Notes: generated from the sequence alone by a model not told the origin. Positions 11,029 through 24,337 are shown, numbered from the stretch's first letter. The stretch: DNA of 64,000 nucleotides from Amblyomma americanum (GCF_052857255.1 NC_135504.1:136946929-137010928); one strand, 5' to 3'. Numbers and translations are program-made.

Positions 11029-13460
11029 TTATAGACGAGCTACAGCTATGACCTCAGCGGAATCATGCCTATACGAATATACATCCAGCATCTCATTCCC
11101 CGGATAATTCAGTGGACTTGGTGGCACCGACCATAGACACATGTTGCAATTCATGGTTTTTGTAGCACAGGTTCTGTGGCCGACTGGGCTCATCACCAGC
11201 ACGGAAGCACATGCTGCATAGTAAGGTGGTTTATCAGCGATGGTGGCAAAGCAGCCGCTTTTTCCAGGGAATACATGGCCCTGCACTAAGATGAAGCAAG
11301 ACCAGTGAACCGTTATAGATGAGCCACAGCTATGACATCAGCGAAATCATGCTTACACGAGCATACAACCAGCATCTCATTAGCCGGATAATTCAGTAGA
11401 CTTGGTGGCACCGACCCTAGACACATGTCGCAATTCTTCGTTTTTGTAGCAAAGGTTCTGTGGCCGACTTGGCTCATCACCAGCACGGACGCACATTCTC
11501 CATAGGAAGGCGGTTCATCAGCGATGGCGGCAAAGCAGCTGCTTTTCCAGGGAATACATGCCCCTAAACTAAGATGAAGCAAGCCCAGTGAACCGTTATA
11601 GGCGAGCTACAGCTATGACCTCAGCAAAATCATGCCTACACGAACATACAACCAGAATCTCACTCGCCGGATAATTCTGTGGACTTGGTGGCACCGACCA
11701 TAGACACATGTTGCAATTCAACGTTTTTGTTGGACAGGTTATGTGGCCGACAGGGCTCATAACCAGCACGGAAGCACATTCTCCATAGTAAGGTGGTTTA
11801 TCAGCGATGGCGGCAAAGCAGCTGCTTTTTCCAGGAAATACATGCCCCTTCACTAAGATGAAGCATGCCCAGTGAACCGTTATAGACGAGCTACAGCTAT
11901 GACCTCACCGAAATCATGCCTACACGAATATACAACCAGCATCTCATTCGCCGGATAATTCAGCGGACTTGGTGGCACCGACCATAGACACATGTTGCAA
12001 TTCATCGTTTTTGTAGCACAGGTTATGTGGCCGACTGGGCTCATAACCAGCACGGAAGCACATGCTCCATAGGAAGGCGGTGTATCAGGGATGGCGGCAA
12101 AGCAGCTGCTTTTTCTAATGAATTCATGCCCCTACACTAAGATGAAGCAAGCCCAGTGAACCGTTTAGACGAGCTGCAGCTATGACCTCAGCAAAATCAT
12201 GCCTACACGAGCATACAACCAGCATCTCATTCGCCGGATAAATCAGTGGCCTTGGTTGCGCCAACTTAGCCACATGTTGCAATTCTTCGTTTTTGTAGCA
12301 CAGGTTCTGTGGCCGACTGGGCTCAGCACCAGCACGGAAGCACATGCTGTATAGTAAGGCGGTTTACCAGCGATGGCGGCAAAGCAGCTGTTTTTTCCAG
12401 AAAATACATGCCACTTCACTAAGATGAAGCAAGCCCAGTGAACCTTATAGACGAGCTACAGCTATGACCTCAGCGAAATCATGCCTACACGAACATACAA
12501 CCAGCATTTCATTCGCCGGATAATTCAGTGGACTTGGTGGCACCGACCATAGACACATGTTGCAATTCTTCGTTTTGGTAGCACAGGTTCTGTGGCCGAC
12601 TGGGCTCATCACCAGCACGGAAGCACATGCTCCATTGAAAGGCGGTTTATCAGCGATGGCGGCAAAGGAGCTGGTTTTTACAGAGAATATATGCCCCTGC
12701 AATAAGATGAAGCAAGCCCGGTGAACCATTATATACGAGCTACAGCTATGACATCTGCGAAATCATGCCTACACGAGCATACAAGCAGCATCTCATTCGC
12801 CGGATAATTCAGTGGACTTGGTGGCCCCGGTCATAGACACATGTGGCAATTCTTCGTTTTTGTAGCACAGGTTCTGTGGCCGACTGGACTCGTCACCAGC
12901 AAGGAAGCACATGCTCCACAGGAAGGCGGTTTATCAGCGATGGCGGCAAAGCAGCTGCTTTTTCCAGGGAATACATGCCCCTGCACTAAGATGAAGCAAG
13001 CCCAGTGAACCGTTATAGTCGAGCTACAGCTATGACCTCAGCGAAATCGTGCCTACACGAACAAAGAACCAGCATCTCATGCGCCGGATAATTCAGTGGA
13101 CTTGGTGCCGCCGACCATAGACACATGTTGCAATTCTTCGTTTTTGTAGCACAGGTTCTGTGGCCGACTGGGCTCAGCACCAGCACGGAAGCACATGCTG
13201 TATAGTAAGGCGGTTTATCAGCGATGGCGGCAAAGCAGCTGCTCTTTCCAGGGAATACATGCAACTGCACTAAGATGAAGCAAGCCCAGTGAACCGTTAT
13301 AGACGAGCTACAGCTATGACTTTAGCGAAATCATGCCTACACGAACATACAACCAGCATCTCATGCGCCGGATAATTCAGTGGACTTGGTGCCGCCGACC
13401 ATAGACACATGTTGCAATTCTTCGTTTTTGTAGCACAGGTTCTGTGGCCGACTGGGCTCA

Positions 13461-16298
13461 GCACCAGCACGGAAGCACATGCTGTATAGTAAGGCGGTTT
13501 ATCAGCGATGGCGGCAAAGCAGCTGCTCTTTCCAGGGAATACATGCAACTGCACTAAGATGAAACAAGCCCAGTGAAGCGCTATAGACGAGCTACAGGTA
13601 CGACCTCAGCGGAATCATGACTACACGAATATACAACCAGCATATCATTCCCCGGATAATTCAGTGGACTTGATGGCACCGACCATAGACACATGTTTTA
13701 ATTCTTCGTTTTTGTAGCACAGGTTCTGTGGCCGACTGGGCTCATCACCAGCAAAGAAGCACATGCACCATAGTAAGGCGGTTTATCAGCAATGGCGGCA
13801 AAGCAGCTGCTTTTTTCCAGGAAATACATGCCCCTTCACTAAGATGATGCATGCCCAGTGAACCTTATAGAATAGCTACAACTATGACCTCAGCGAAATA
13901 ATGCCTACACGAACATACAACCAGCATCTCATTCGCCGGATAATTATGTGGACATGGTGGCACCGGCCATATACACATGTTGCAATTCTTCGTTTTTGTA
14001 GCACTGGTTCTGAGGCCGACTGGGTTCATCATCAGCACGGAAGCACATGCTCCATAGTAAGGCGGTTTATGAGCGATGGCGGCAAAGCAGCTGCTTTTTC
14101 CAGAAAATACATGCCCCTTCACTAAGATGAAGCAAGCCCAGTGAACCTTATAGACGAGCTACAGTTATGACCTCAGGGAAATCATGCCTACACGAACATA
14201 CAACCAGCATCTCATTCGCCGGATAATTCAGTGGACTTGGTGGCACCGACCATAGACACATGTTTCAATTCTTCGTTTTGGTAGCACAGGTTCTGTGGCC
14301 GACTGGGCTCATCACCAGCACGGAAGCACATGCTCCATTGAAAGGCGGTTTATCAGCGATGGCGGCAAAGAAGCTGGTTTTTACAGAGAATATATGCCCC
14401 TGCACTAAGATGAAGCAAGCCCGGTGAACCATTATATACGAGCTACAGCTATGACATCTGCGAAATCATGCCTACACGAGCATACAAGCAGCATCTCATT
14501 CGCCGGATAATTCAGTGGACTTGGTGCCACCGACCATAGACACATGTTGCAATTCTTCGTTTTTGTAGCACAGGGTCTGTGGCCGACTGGGCTCATCACC
14601 AGCACGGAAGCACATGCTCCATAGGAAGGCGGTTTATCAGCGATGGCGGCAAGCAGCTGCCTTTTCCAGGGAATACATGCAACTGCACTAAGATGAAACA
14701 AGCCAAGTGAAGCGCTATAGACGAGCTACAGGTACGACCTCAGCGGAATCATGCCTACACGAATATACAACCAGCATCTCATTCCCCGGATAATTCAGTG
14801 GACTTGGTGGCACCGACCATAGACACATGTTGCAATTCATCGTTTTTGTAGCACAGGTTGTGTGGCCGACTGGGCTCATCACCAGCACGGAAGCACATGC
14901 TGCATAGTAAGGTGGTTTATCAGCGATGGTGGCAAAGCAGCTGCTTTTTCCAGGGAATACATGGCCCTGCACTAAGATGAAGCAAGACCAGTGAACCGTT
15001 ATAGATGAGCTACAGCTCTTACATCAGCGAAATCATGCTTACACGAGCATACAACCAGCATCTCATTAGCCGGATAATTCAGTAGACTTGGTGGCACCGA
15101 CCCTAGACACATGTTGCAATTCTTCGTTTTTGTAGCAAAGGTTCTGTGGCCGACTTGGCTCATCACCAGCACGGACGCACATTCTCCATAGGAAGGCGGT
15201 TTATCAGCGATGGCGGCAAAGCAGCTGCTTTTTCCAGGGAATACATGCCCCTACACTAAGATGAAGCAAGCCCAGTGAACCGTTATAGACGAGCTACAGC
15301 TATGACCTCAGCAAAATCATGCCTACACGAACATACAACCAGCATCTCACTCGCCGGATAATTCTGTGGACTTGGTGGCACCGACCTTAGACACATGTTG
15401 CAATTCAACGTTTTTGTAGGACAGGTTATGTGGCCGACTGGGATCATAACCAGCACGGAAGCACATGCTCCATAGGAAGGCGGTGTATCAGGGATGGCGG
15501 CAAAGCAGCTGCTTTTTCTAATGAATTCATGCCCCTACACTAAGATGAAGCAAGCCCAGTGAACCGTTATAGACGAGCTGCAGCTATGACCTCAGCAAAA
15601 TCATGCCTACACGAGCATACAACCAGCATCTCATTCGCCGGATAAATCAGTGGCCTTGGTTGCGCCTACCATAGCCACATGTTGCAATTCTTCGTTTTTG
15701 TAGCACAGGTTCTGTGGCCGACTAGGCTCATCACCAGCACGGAAGCACATGCTCCATAGGAAGGCGGTTTTTCAGCGATGGCGGCAAAGCAGCTGCCTTT
15801 TCCAGGGAATACATGCAACTGCACTAAGATGAAGCAAGCCCAGTGAACCGTTATAGACGAGCTACAGCTATGACCTCAGCGAAATCATGCCTACACAAAC
15901 ATACAACCAGCATCTCAATCGCCGGATAATTCAGTGGACTTGGTGCCACCGACCATAGACACATGTTGCAATTCAACGTTTTTGTTGGACAGGTTATGTG
16001 GCCGACAGGGCTCATAACCAGCACGGAAGCACATTCTCCATAGTAAGGTGGTTTATCAGCGATGGCGGCAAAGCAGCTGCTTTTTCCAGGAAATACATGC
16101 CCCTTCACTAAGATGAAGCATGCCCAGTGAACCGTTATAGACGAGCTACAGCTATGACCTCACCGAAATCATGCCTACACGAATATACAACCAGCATCTC
16201 ATTCGCCGGATAATTCAGCGGACTTGGTGGCACCGACCATAGACACATGTTGCAATTCATCGTTTTTGTAGCACAGGTTATGTGGCCGACTGGGCTCA
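13461..16298 (+). repeat. Tandem duplication, unit 1 (2,838 bp, 10 monomers)
   Basis: This unit is followed directly by a second copy at an offset of exactly 2,838 bp. It begins at 'gcaccagc', just after gactgggctca, and ends in the same gactgggctca stretch of an h9 monomer. Differences from unit 2 seen by eye include ggttgtgtgg (near 14857) against ggttctgtgg and ctgggatcat (near 15441) against ctgatatcat. A single unduplicated version lies at 23,084-25,921. Confidence 0.88.
16281..16298 (+). other. Crossover junction of the 2,838-bp duplication
   Basis: The monomer at 16135 is a hybrid. Left of this 18-base stretch it is h9 (gcacaggtta); right of it, it is h22 (gcaccagc with gctgtatag). 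The intervening tgtggccgactgggctca is identical in both parents, so the exchange point lies within these 18 bases. The same parental sequences survive unrecombined at 13443-13461 and 19119-19137. Confidence 0.85.
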
Positions 16299-19136
16299 GC
16301 ACCAGCACGGAAGCACATGCTGTATAGTAAGGCGGTTTATCAGCGATGGCGGCAAAGCAGCTGCTCTTTCCAGGGAATACATGCAACTGCACTAAGATGA
16401 AACAAGCCCAGTGAAGCGCTATAGACGAGCTACAGGTACGACCTCAGCGGAATCATGACTACACGAATATACAACCAGCATATCATTCCCCGGATAATTC
16501 AGTGGACTTGATGGCACCGACCATAGACACATGTTTTAATTCTTCGTTTTTGTAGCACAGGTTCTGTGGCCGACTGGGCTCATCACCAGCAAAGAAGCAC
16601 ATGCACCATAGTAAGGCGGTTTATCAGCAATGGCGGCAAAGCAGCTGCTTTTTTCCAGGAAATACATGCCCCTTCACTAAGATGATGCATGCCCAGTGAA
16701 CCTTATAGAATAGCTACAACTATGACCTCAGCGAAATATTGCCTACACGAACATACAACCAGCATCTCATTCGCCGGATAATTATGTGGACATGGTGGCA
16801 CCGGCCATATACACATGTTGCAATTCTTCGTTTTTGTAGCACTGGTTCTGAGGCCGACTGGGTTCATCATCAGCACGGAAGCACATGCTCCATAGTAAGG
16901 CGGTTTATGAGCGATGGCGGCAAAGCAGCTGCTTTTTCCAGAAAATACATGCCCCTTCACTAAGATGAAGCAAGCCTAGTGAACCTTATAGACGAGCTAC
17001 AGTTATGACCTCAGGGAAATCATGCCTACACGAACATACAACCAGCATCTCATTCGCCGGATAATTCAGTGGACTTGGTGGCACCGACCATAGACACATG
17101 TTTCAATTCTTCGTTTTGGTAGCACAGGTTCTGTGGCCGACTGGGCTCATCACCAGCACGGATGCACATGCTCCATTGAAAGGCGGTTTATCAGCGATGG
17201 CGGCAAAGAAGCTGGTTTTTACAGAGAATATATGCCCCTGCACTAAGATGAAGCAAGCCCGGTGAACCATTATATACGAGCTACAGCTATGACATCTGCG
17301 AAATCATGCCTACACGAGCATACAAGCAGCATCTCATTCGCCGGATAATTCAGTGGACTTGGTGCCACCGACCATAGACACATGTTGCAATTCTTCGTTT
17401 TTGTAGCACAGGGTCTGTGGCCGACTGGGCTCATCACCAGCACGGAAGCACATGCTCCATAGGAAGGCGGTTTATCAGCGATGGCGGCAAGGAGCTGCCT
17501 TTTCCAGGGAATACATGCAACTGCACTAAGATGAAACAAGCCAAGTGAAGCGCTATAGACGAGCTACAGGTACGACCTCAGCGGAATCATGCCTACACGA
17601 ATATACAACCAGCATCTCATTCCCCGGATAATTCAGTGGACTTGGTGGCACCGACCATAGACACATGTTGCAATTCATCGTTTTTGTAGCACAGGTTCTG
17701 TGGCCGACTGGGCTCATCACCAGCACGGAAGCACATGCTGCATAGTAAGGTGGTTTATCAGCGATGGTGGCAAAGCAGCTGCTTTTTCCAGGGAATACAT
17801 GGCCCTGCACTAAGATGAAGCAAGACCAGTGAACCGTTATAGATGAGCTACAGCTCTTACATCAGCGAAATCATGCTTACACGAGCATACAACCAGCATC
17901 TCATTCCCCGGATAATTCAGTGGACTTGGTGGCAGCGACCCTAGACACATGTTGCAATTCTTCGTTTTTGTAGCAAAGGTTCTGTGGCCGACTTGGCTCA
18001 TCACCAGCACGGACGCACATTCTCCATAGGAAGGCGGTTTATCAGCGATGGCGGCAAAGCAGCTGCTTTTTCCAGGGAATACATGCCCCTACACTAAGAT
18101 GAAGCAAGCCCAGTGAACCGTTATAGACGAGCTACAGCTATGACCTCAGCAAAATCATGCCTACACGAACATACAACCAGCATCTCACTCGCCGGATAAT
18201 TCTGTGGACTTGGTGGCACCGACCTTAGACACATGTTGCAATTCAACGTTTTTGTAGGACAGGTTATGTGGCCGACTGATATCATAACCAGCACGGAAGC
18301 ACATGCTCCATAGGAAGGCGGTGTATCAGGGATGGCGGCAAAGCAGCTGCTTTTTCTAATGAATTCATGCCCCTACACTAAGATGAAGCAAGCCCAGTGA
18401 ACCGTTATAGACGAGCTGCAGCTATGACCTCAGCAAAATCAGGCCTACACGAGCATACAACCAGCATCTCATTCGCCGGATAAATCAGTGGCCTTGGTTG
18501 CGCCTACCATAGCCACATGTTGCAATTCTTCGTTTTTGTAGCACAGGTTCTGTGGCCGACTAGGCTCATCACCAGCACGGAAGCACATGCTCCATAGGAA
18601 GGCGGTTTTTCAGCGATGGCGGCAAAGCAGCTGCCTTTTCCAGGGAATACATGCAACTGCACTAAGATGAAGCAAGCCCAGTGAACCGTTATAGACGAGC
18701 TACAGCTATGACCTCAGCGAAATCATGCCTACACAAACATACAACCAGCATCTCAATCGCCGGATAATTCAGTGGACTTGGTGCCACCGACCATAGACAC
18801 ATGTTGCAATTCAACGTTTTTGTTGGACAGGTTATGTGGCCGACAGGGCTCATAACCAGCACGGAAGCACATTCTCCATAGTAAGGTGGTTTATCAGCGA
18901 TGGCGGCAAAGCAGCTGCTTTTTCCAGGAAATACATGCCCCTTCACTAAGATGAAGCATGCCCAGTGAACCGTTATAGACGAGCTACAGCTATGACCTCA
19001 CCGAAATCATGCCTACACGAATATACAACCAGCATCTCATTCGCCGGATAATTCAGCGGACTTGGTGGCACCGACCATAGACACATGTTGCAATTCATCG
19101 TTTTTGTAGCACAGGTTATGTGGCCGACTGGGCTCA
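16299..19136 (+). repeat. Tandem duplication, unit 2 (2,838 bp, 10 monomers)
   Basis: Second copy of 13461-16298. At its right end, position 19137 reads 'taacc' where unit 1 is followed by 'gcacc', so the normal h9 monomer resumes there. That shows the junction between the units is the recombinant one. A cluster of four substitutions at 17905-17935 distinguishes it from unit 1. Confidence 0.88.
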
Positions 19137-20389
19137 TAACCAGCACGGAAGCACATGCTCCATAGGAAGGCGGTGTATCAGGGATGGCGGCAAAGCAGCT
19201 GCTTTTTCTAATGAATTCATGCCCCTACACTAAGATGAAGCAAGCCCAGTGAACCGTTATAGACGAGCTGCAGCTATGAACTCAGCAAAATTATGCCTAC
19301 ACGAGCATACAACCAGCATCTCATTCGCCGGATAAATCAGTGGCCTTGGTTGCGCCAACTTAGCCACATGTTGCAATTCTTCGTTTTTGTAGCACAGGTT
19401 CTGTGGCCGACTGGGCTCAGCACCAGCACGGAAGCACATGCTGTATAGTAAGGCGGTTTATCAGCGATGGCGGCAAAGCAGCTGTTTTTTCCAGAAAATA
19501 CATGCCACTTCACTAAGATGAAGCAAGCCCAGTGAACCTTATAGACGAGCTACAGCTATGACCTCAGCGAAATCATGCCTACACGAACATACAACCAGCA
19601 TCTCATTCACCGGATAATTATGTGGACATGGTGGCACCGGCCATATACACATGTTGCAATTCTTCGTTTTTGTAGCACTGGTTCTGAGGCCGACTGGGTT
19701 CATCATCAGCACGGAAGCACATGCTCCATAGTAAGGCGGTTTATCAGCGATCGCGGCAAAGCAGCTGCTTTTTCCAGAAAATACATGCCCCTTCACTAAG
19801 ATGAAGCAAGCCCAGTGAACCTTATAGACGAGCTACAGTTATGACCTCAGCGAAATCATGCCTACACGAACATACAACCAGCATCATATTCGCCGGATAA
19901 TTCAGTGGACTTGGTGGCACCGACCATAGACACATGTTGCAATTCTTCGTTTTGGTAGCACAGGTTCTGTGGCCGACTGGGCTCATCACCAGCACGGAAG
20001 CACATGCTCCATTGAAAGGCGGTTTATCAGCGATGGCGGCAAAGCAGCTGGTTTTTACAGAGAATATATGCCCCGGCACTAAGATGAAGCAATCCCGGTG
20101 AACCATTATATACGAGCTACAGCTATGACATCTGCGAAATCATGCCTACACGAGCATACAAGCAGCATCTCATTCGCCGGATAATTCAGTGGACTTGGTG
20201 GCCCTGGCCATAGACACATGTTGCAATTCTTCGTTTTTGTAGCACAGGGTCTGTGGCCGACTGGGCTCATCACCAGCACGGAAGCACATGCTCCATAGGA
20301 AGGCGGTTTATCAGCGATGGCGGCAAAGCAGCTGCCTTTTCCAGGGAATACATGCCCCTGCACTAAGATGAAGCAAGCCCAGTGAACCG

Positions 20390-20651
20390 TTATAGTCGAG
20401 CTACAGCTATGACCTCAGCGAAATCATGCCTAAACGAGCATACAACCAGCATCTCATTCGCCGGATAATTCAGTGGACTTGGTGGCAATTCTTCGTTCTT
20501 GTAGCACAGGTTCTGTGGCCGACTGGGCTCATCACCAGCACGGAAGCACATGCTCCATAGGAAGGCGTTTTATCAGCGATGGCGGCAAGGCAGCTGCTAT
20601 TTCCAGGGAATACATGCCCCTGCACTAAGATGAAGCAAGCCCAGTGAACCG
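20390..20651 (+). repeat. 262-bp monomer with a 22-bp deletion, copy 3
   Basis: The same deletion and markers again, at an offset of 9,623 bp from the second copy. It is one of the shared rare events that tie 9,957-16,298 to 19,580-25,921. Confidence 0.88.
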
Positions 20652-21073
20652 TTATAGACGAGCTACAGCTATGACCTCAGCGGAATCATGCCTACACGAA
20701 TATACAACCAGCATCTCATTCCCCGGATAATTCAGTGGACTTGGTGGCACCGACCATAGACACATGTTGCAATTCATGGTTTTTGTAGCACAGGTTCTGT
20801 GGCCGACTGGTCTCATCACCAGCACGGAAGCACATGCTGCACAGTAAGGTGGTTTATCAGCGATGGTGGCAAAGCAGCCGCTTTTTCCAGGGAATACATG
20901 GCCCTGCACTAAGATGAAGCAAGACCAGTGAACCGGTATAGATGAGCCACAGCTATGACATCAGCGAAATCATGCTTACACGAGCATACAACCAGCATCT
21001 CATTAGCCGGATAATTCAGTAGACTTGGTGGCACCGACCCTAGACACATGTTGCAATTCTTCGTTTTTGTAGC

Positions 21074-21397
21074 ACAGGTTCTGTGGCCGACTGGGCTCAG
21101 CACCAGCACGGAAGCACATGCTGTATAGTAAGGCGGTTTATCAGCGATGGCGGCAAAGCAGCTGTTTTTTCCAGAAAATACATGCCACTTCACTAAGATG
21201 AAGCAAGCCCAGTGAACCTTATAGACGAGCTACAGCTATGACCTCAGCGAAATCATGCCTACACGAACATACAACCAGCATTTCATTCGCCGGATAATTC
21301 AGTGGACTTGGTGGCACCGACCATAGACACATGTTGCAATTCTTCGTTTTGGTAGCACAGGTTCTGTGGCCGACTGGGCTCATCACCAGCACGGAAG
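21074..21397 (+). other. Replaced patch (conversion-like tract), about 324 bp
   Basis: Sequence on both sides matches block A3 at exactly 9,623 bp: tttttgtagc at 11441 and 21064, cacattctcc at 11775 and 21398. The interval between instead carries h10/h19 markers: ctcagcacc, gctgtatag, gctgttttttcc, catttcattc, gttttggtagc. The length is preserved. A nearby possible donor with the same markers lies at about 21,922-22,240 or 12,299-12,617. The result is two hybrid monomers, at 20937 and 21221. Confidence 0.8.
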
Positions 21398-23487
21398 CAC
21401 ATTCTCCATAGTAAGGTGGTTTATCAGCGATGGCGGCAAAGCAGCTGCTTTTTCCAGGAAATACATGCCCCTTCACTAAGATGAAGCATGCCCAGTGAAC
21501 CGTTATAGACGAGCTACAGCTATGACCTCACCGAAATCATGCCTACACGAATATACAACCAGCATCTCATTCGCCGGATAATTCAGCGGACTTGGTGGCA
21601 CCGACCATAGACACATGTTGCAATTCATCGTTTTTGTAGCACAGGTTATGTGGCCGACTGGGCTCATAACCAGCACGGACGCACATGCTCCATAGGAAGG
21701 CGGTGTATCAGGGATGGCGGCAAAGCAGCTGCTTTTTCTAATGAATTCATGCCCCTACACTAAGATGAAGCAAGCCCAGTGAACCGTTTAGACGAGCTGC
21801 AGCTATGACCTCAGCAAAATCATGCCTACGTGAGCATACAACCAGCATCTCATTCGCCGGATAAATTAGTGGCCTTGGTTGCGCCAACTTAGCCACATGT
21901 TGCAATTCTTCGTTTTTGTAGCACAGGTTCTGTGGCCGACTGGGCTCAGCACCAGCACGGAAGCACATGCTGTATAGTAAGGCGGTTTATCAGCGATGGC
22001 GGCAAAGCAGCTGTTTTTTCCAGAAAATACATGCCACTTCACTAAGATGAAGCAAGCCCAGTGAACCTTATAGACGAGCTACAGCTATGACCTCAGCGAA
22101 ATCATGCCTACACGAACATACAACCAGCATTTCATTCGCCGGATAATTCAGTGGACTTGGTGGCACCGACCATAGACACATGTTGCAATTCTTCGTTTTG
22201 GTAGCACAGGTTCTGTGGCCGACTGGGCTCATCACCAGCACGGAAGCACATGCTCCATTGAAAGGCGGTTTATCAGCGATGGCGGCAAAGCAGCTGGTTT
22301 TTACAGAGAATATATGCCCCTGCAATAAGATGAAGCAAGCCCGGTGAACCATTATATACGAGCTACAGCTATGACATCTGCGAAATCATGCCTACACGAG
22401 CATACAAGCAGCATCTCATTCGCCGGATAATTCAGTGGACTTGGTGGCCACGGTCATAGACACATGTGGCAATTCTTCGTTTTTGTAGCACAGGTTCTGT
22501 GGCCGACTGGACTCGTCACCAGCAAGGAAGCACATGCTCCATAGGAAGGCGGTTTATCAGCGATGGCGGCAAAGCAGCTGCTTTTTCCAGGGAATACATG
22601 CCCCTGCACTAAGATGAAGCAAGCCCAGTGAACCGTTATAGTCGAGCTACAGCTATGACCTCAGCGAAATCATGCCTACACGAACAAAGAACCAGCATCT
22701 CATGCGCCGGATAATTCAGTGGACTTGGTGCCGCCGACCATAGACACATGTTGCAATTCTTCGTTTTTGTAGCACAGGTTCTGTGGCCGACTGGGCTCAG
22801 CACCAGCACGGAAGCACATGCTGTATAGTAAGGCGGTTTATCAGCGATGGCGGCAAAGCAGCTGCTCTTTCCAGGGAATACATGCAACTGCACTAAGATG
22901 AAGCAAGCCCAGTGAACCGTTATAGACGAGCTACAGCTATGACTTTAGCGAAATCATGCCTACACGAACATACAACCAGCATCTCATGCGCCGGATAATT
23001 CAGTGGACTTGGTGCCGCCGACCATAGACACATGTTGCAATTCTTCGTTTTTGTAGCACAGGTTCTGTGGCCGACTGGGCTCAGCACCAGCACGGAAGCA
23101 CATGCTGTATAGTAAGGCGGTTTATCAGCGATGGCGGCAAAGCAGCTGCTCTTTCCAGGGAATACATGCAACTGCACTAAGATGAAACAAGCCCAGTGAA
23201 GCGCTATAGACGAGCTACAGGTACGACCTCAGCGGAATCATGACTACACGAATATACAACCAGCATATCATTCCCCGGATAATTCAGTGGACTTGATGGC
23301 ACCGACCATAGACACATGTTTTAATTCTTCGTTTTTGTAGCACAGGTTCTGTGGCCGACTGGGCTCATCACCAGCAAAGAAGCACATGCACCATAGTAAG
23401 GCGGTTTATCAGCAATGGCGGCAAAGCAGCTGCTTTTTTCCAGGAAATACATGCCCCTTCACTAAGATGATGCATGCCCAGTGAACC

Positions 23488-23770
23488 TTATAGAATAGCT
23501 ACAACTATGACCTCAGCGAAATAATGCCTACACGAACATACAACCAGCATCTCATTCACCGGATAATTATGTGGACATGGTGGCACCGGCCATATACACA
23601 TGTTGCAATTCTTCGTTTTTGTAGCACTGGTTCTGAGGCCGACTGGGTTCATCATCAGCACGGAAGCACATGCTCCATAGTAAGGCGGTTTATCAGCGAT
23701 GGCGGCAAAGCAGCTGCTTTTTCCAGAAAATACATGCCCCTTCACTAAGATGAAGCAAGCCCCGTGAACC
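23488..23770 (+). repeat. Monomer type h1
   Basis: Markers are aatagctacaactatg, cattcaccgg, attatgtggacatgg, ccggccatatacac, and gaggccgactgggttcatc. This is one of the most distinct types. Also at 2575, 4838, 7935, 9916, 13865, 16703, 19539, 30289, 37089, 41911 and 60816; a subtype with catacacacatg lies at 3423, 8783 and 63085. It is open on both strands for 74-85 codons, which is a property of the repeat and not gene evidence. Confidence 0.9.
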
Positions 23771-24054
23771 TTATAGACGAGCTACAGTTATGACCTCAGG
23801 GAAATCATGCCTACACGAACATACAACCAGCATCTCATTCGCCGGATAATTCAGTGGACTTGGTGGCACCGACCATAGACACATGTTTCAATTCTTCGTT
23901 TTGGTAGCACAGGTTCTGTGGCCGACTGGGCTCATCACCAGCACGGAAGCACATGCTCCATTGAAAGGCGGTTTATCAGCGATGGCGGCAAAGCAGCTGG
24001 TTTTTACAGAGAATATATGCCCCTGCACTAAGATGAAGCAAGCCCGGTGAACCA
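23771..24054 (+). repeat. Monomer type h2
   Basis: Markers are gagctacagttatg, cctcagggaaatc, gtttcaattc, gttttggtagc, ccattgaaagg and tttttacagagaatatatg. It belongs to the same group as h11 and h19. Found after h1 in each HOR copy (30572, 37372, 42194) and near 14148 and 16986. Confidence 0.88.
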
Positions 24055-24337
24055 TTATATACGAGCTACAGCTATGACATCTGCGAAATCATGCCTACAC
24101 GAGCATACAAGCAGCATCTCATTCGCCGGATAATTCAGTGGACTTGGTGCCACCGACCATAGACACATGTTGCAATTCTTCGTTTTTGTAGCACAGGGTC
24201 TGTGGCCGACTGGGCTCATCACCAGCACGGAAGCACATGCTCCATAGGAAGGCGGTTTATCAGCGATGGCGGCAAGCAGCTGCCTTTTCCAGGGAATACA
24301 TGCAACTGCACTAAGATGAAACAAGCCAAGTGAAGCG
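24055..24337 (+). repeat. Monomer type h3
   Basis: Markers are attatatacgag, gacatctgcg, gcatacaagcagc, ggtgccaccg, acagggtctg and ggcaagcagctgcc (one a lost from the usual gcaaagcagctg). Also at 14432, 17270, 30856, 37656 and 42478. It ends in gatgaaacaagccaagtgaagcg. Confidence 0.88.

Larger units (their letters stand above)
6235..11312 (+). repeat. Array block A2, 18 monomers (5,078 bp)
   Basis: This block repeats most of the order of the preceding block but lacks the h20-h21-h22 group; a single h24-like monomer (about 7652-7934) stands in that place. It also lacks one further monomer, lost at a breakpoint at 9727-9753. Segments 4,673 to about 7,620 reappear at about 9,751-12,700 with an offset of 5,078 bp, so this block overlaps the copy relations on both sides. 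Its h19-like monomer at 7368 is the uninterrupted sister of the monomer that carries the insertion in the first block. Confidence 0.85.
11313..19136 (+). repeat. Array block A3, contains a 10-monomer tandem duplication
   Basis: The block opens with the same h5, h8-like, h9, h10, h19 order as the two preceding blocks. It continues with h20, h21, h22 and a fused h23/h24 monomer at 13581. It then runs h1, h2, h3, h4, h5, h6, h7, h8, a series that also opens each complete HOR from 23.5 kb on. The last 5.7 kb consists of two adjacent copies of one 2,838-bp unit. The block therefore links the shorter organisation on the left to the 24-monomer HOR on the right. Confidence 0.8.
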
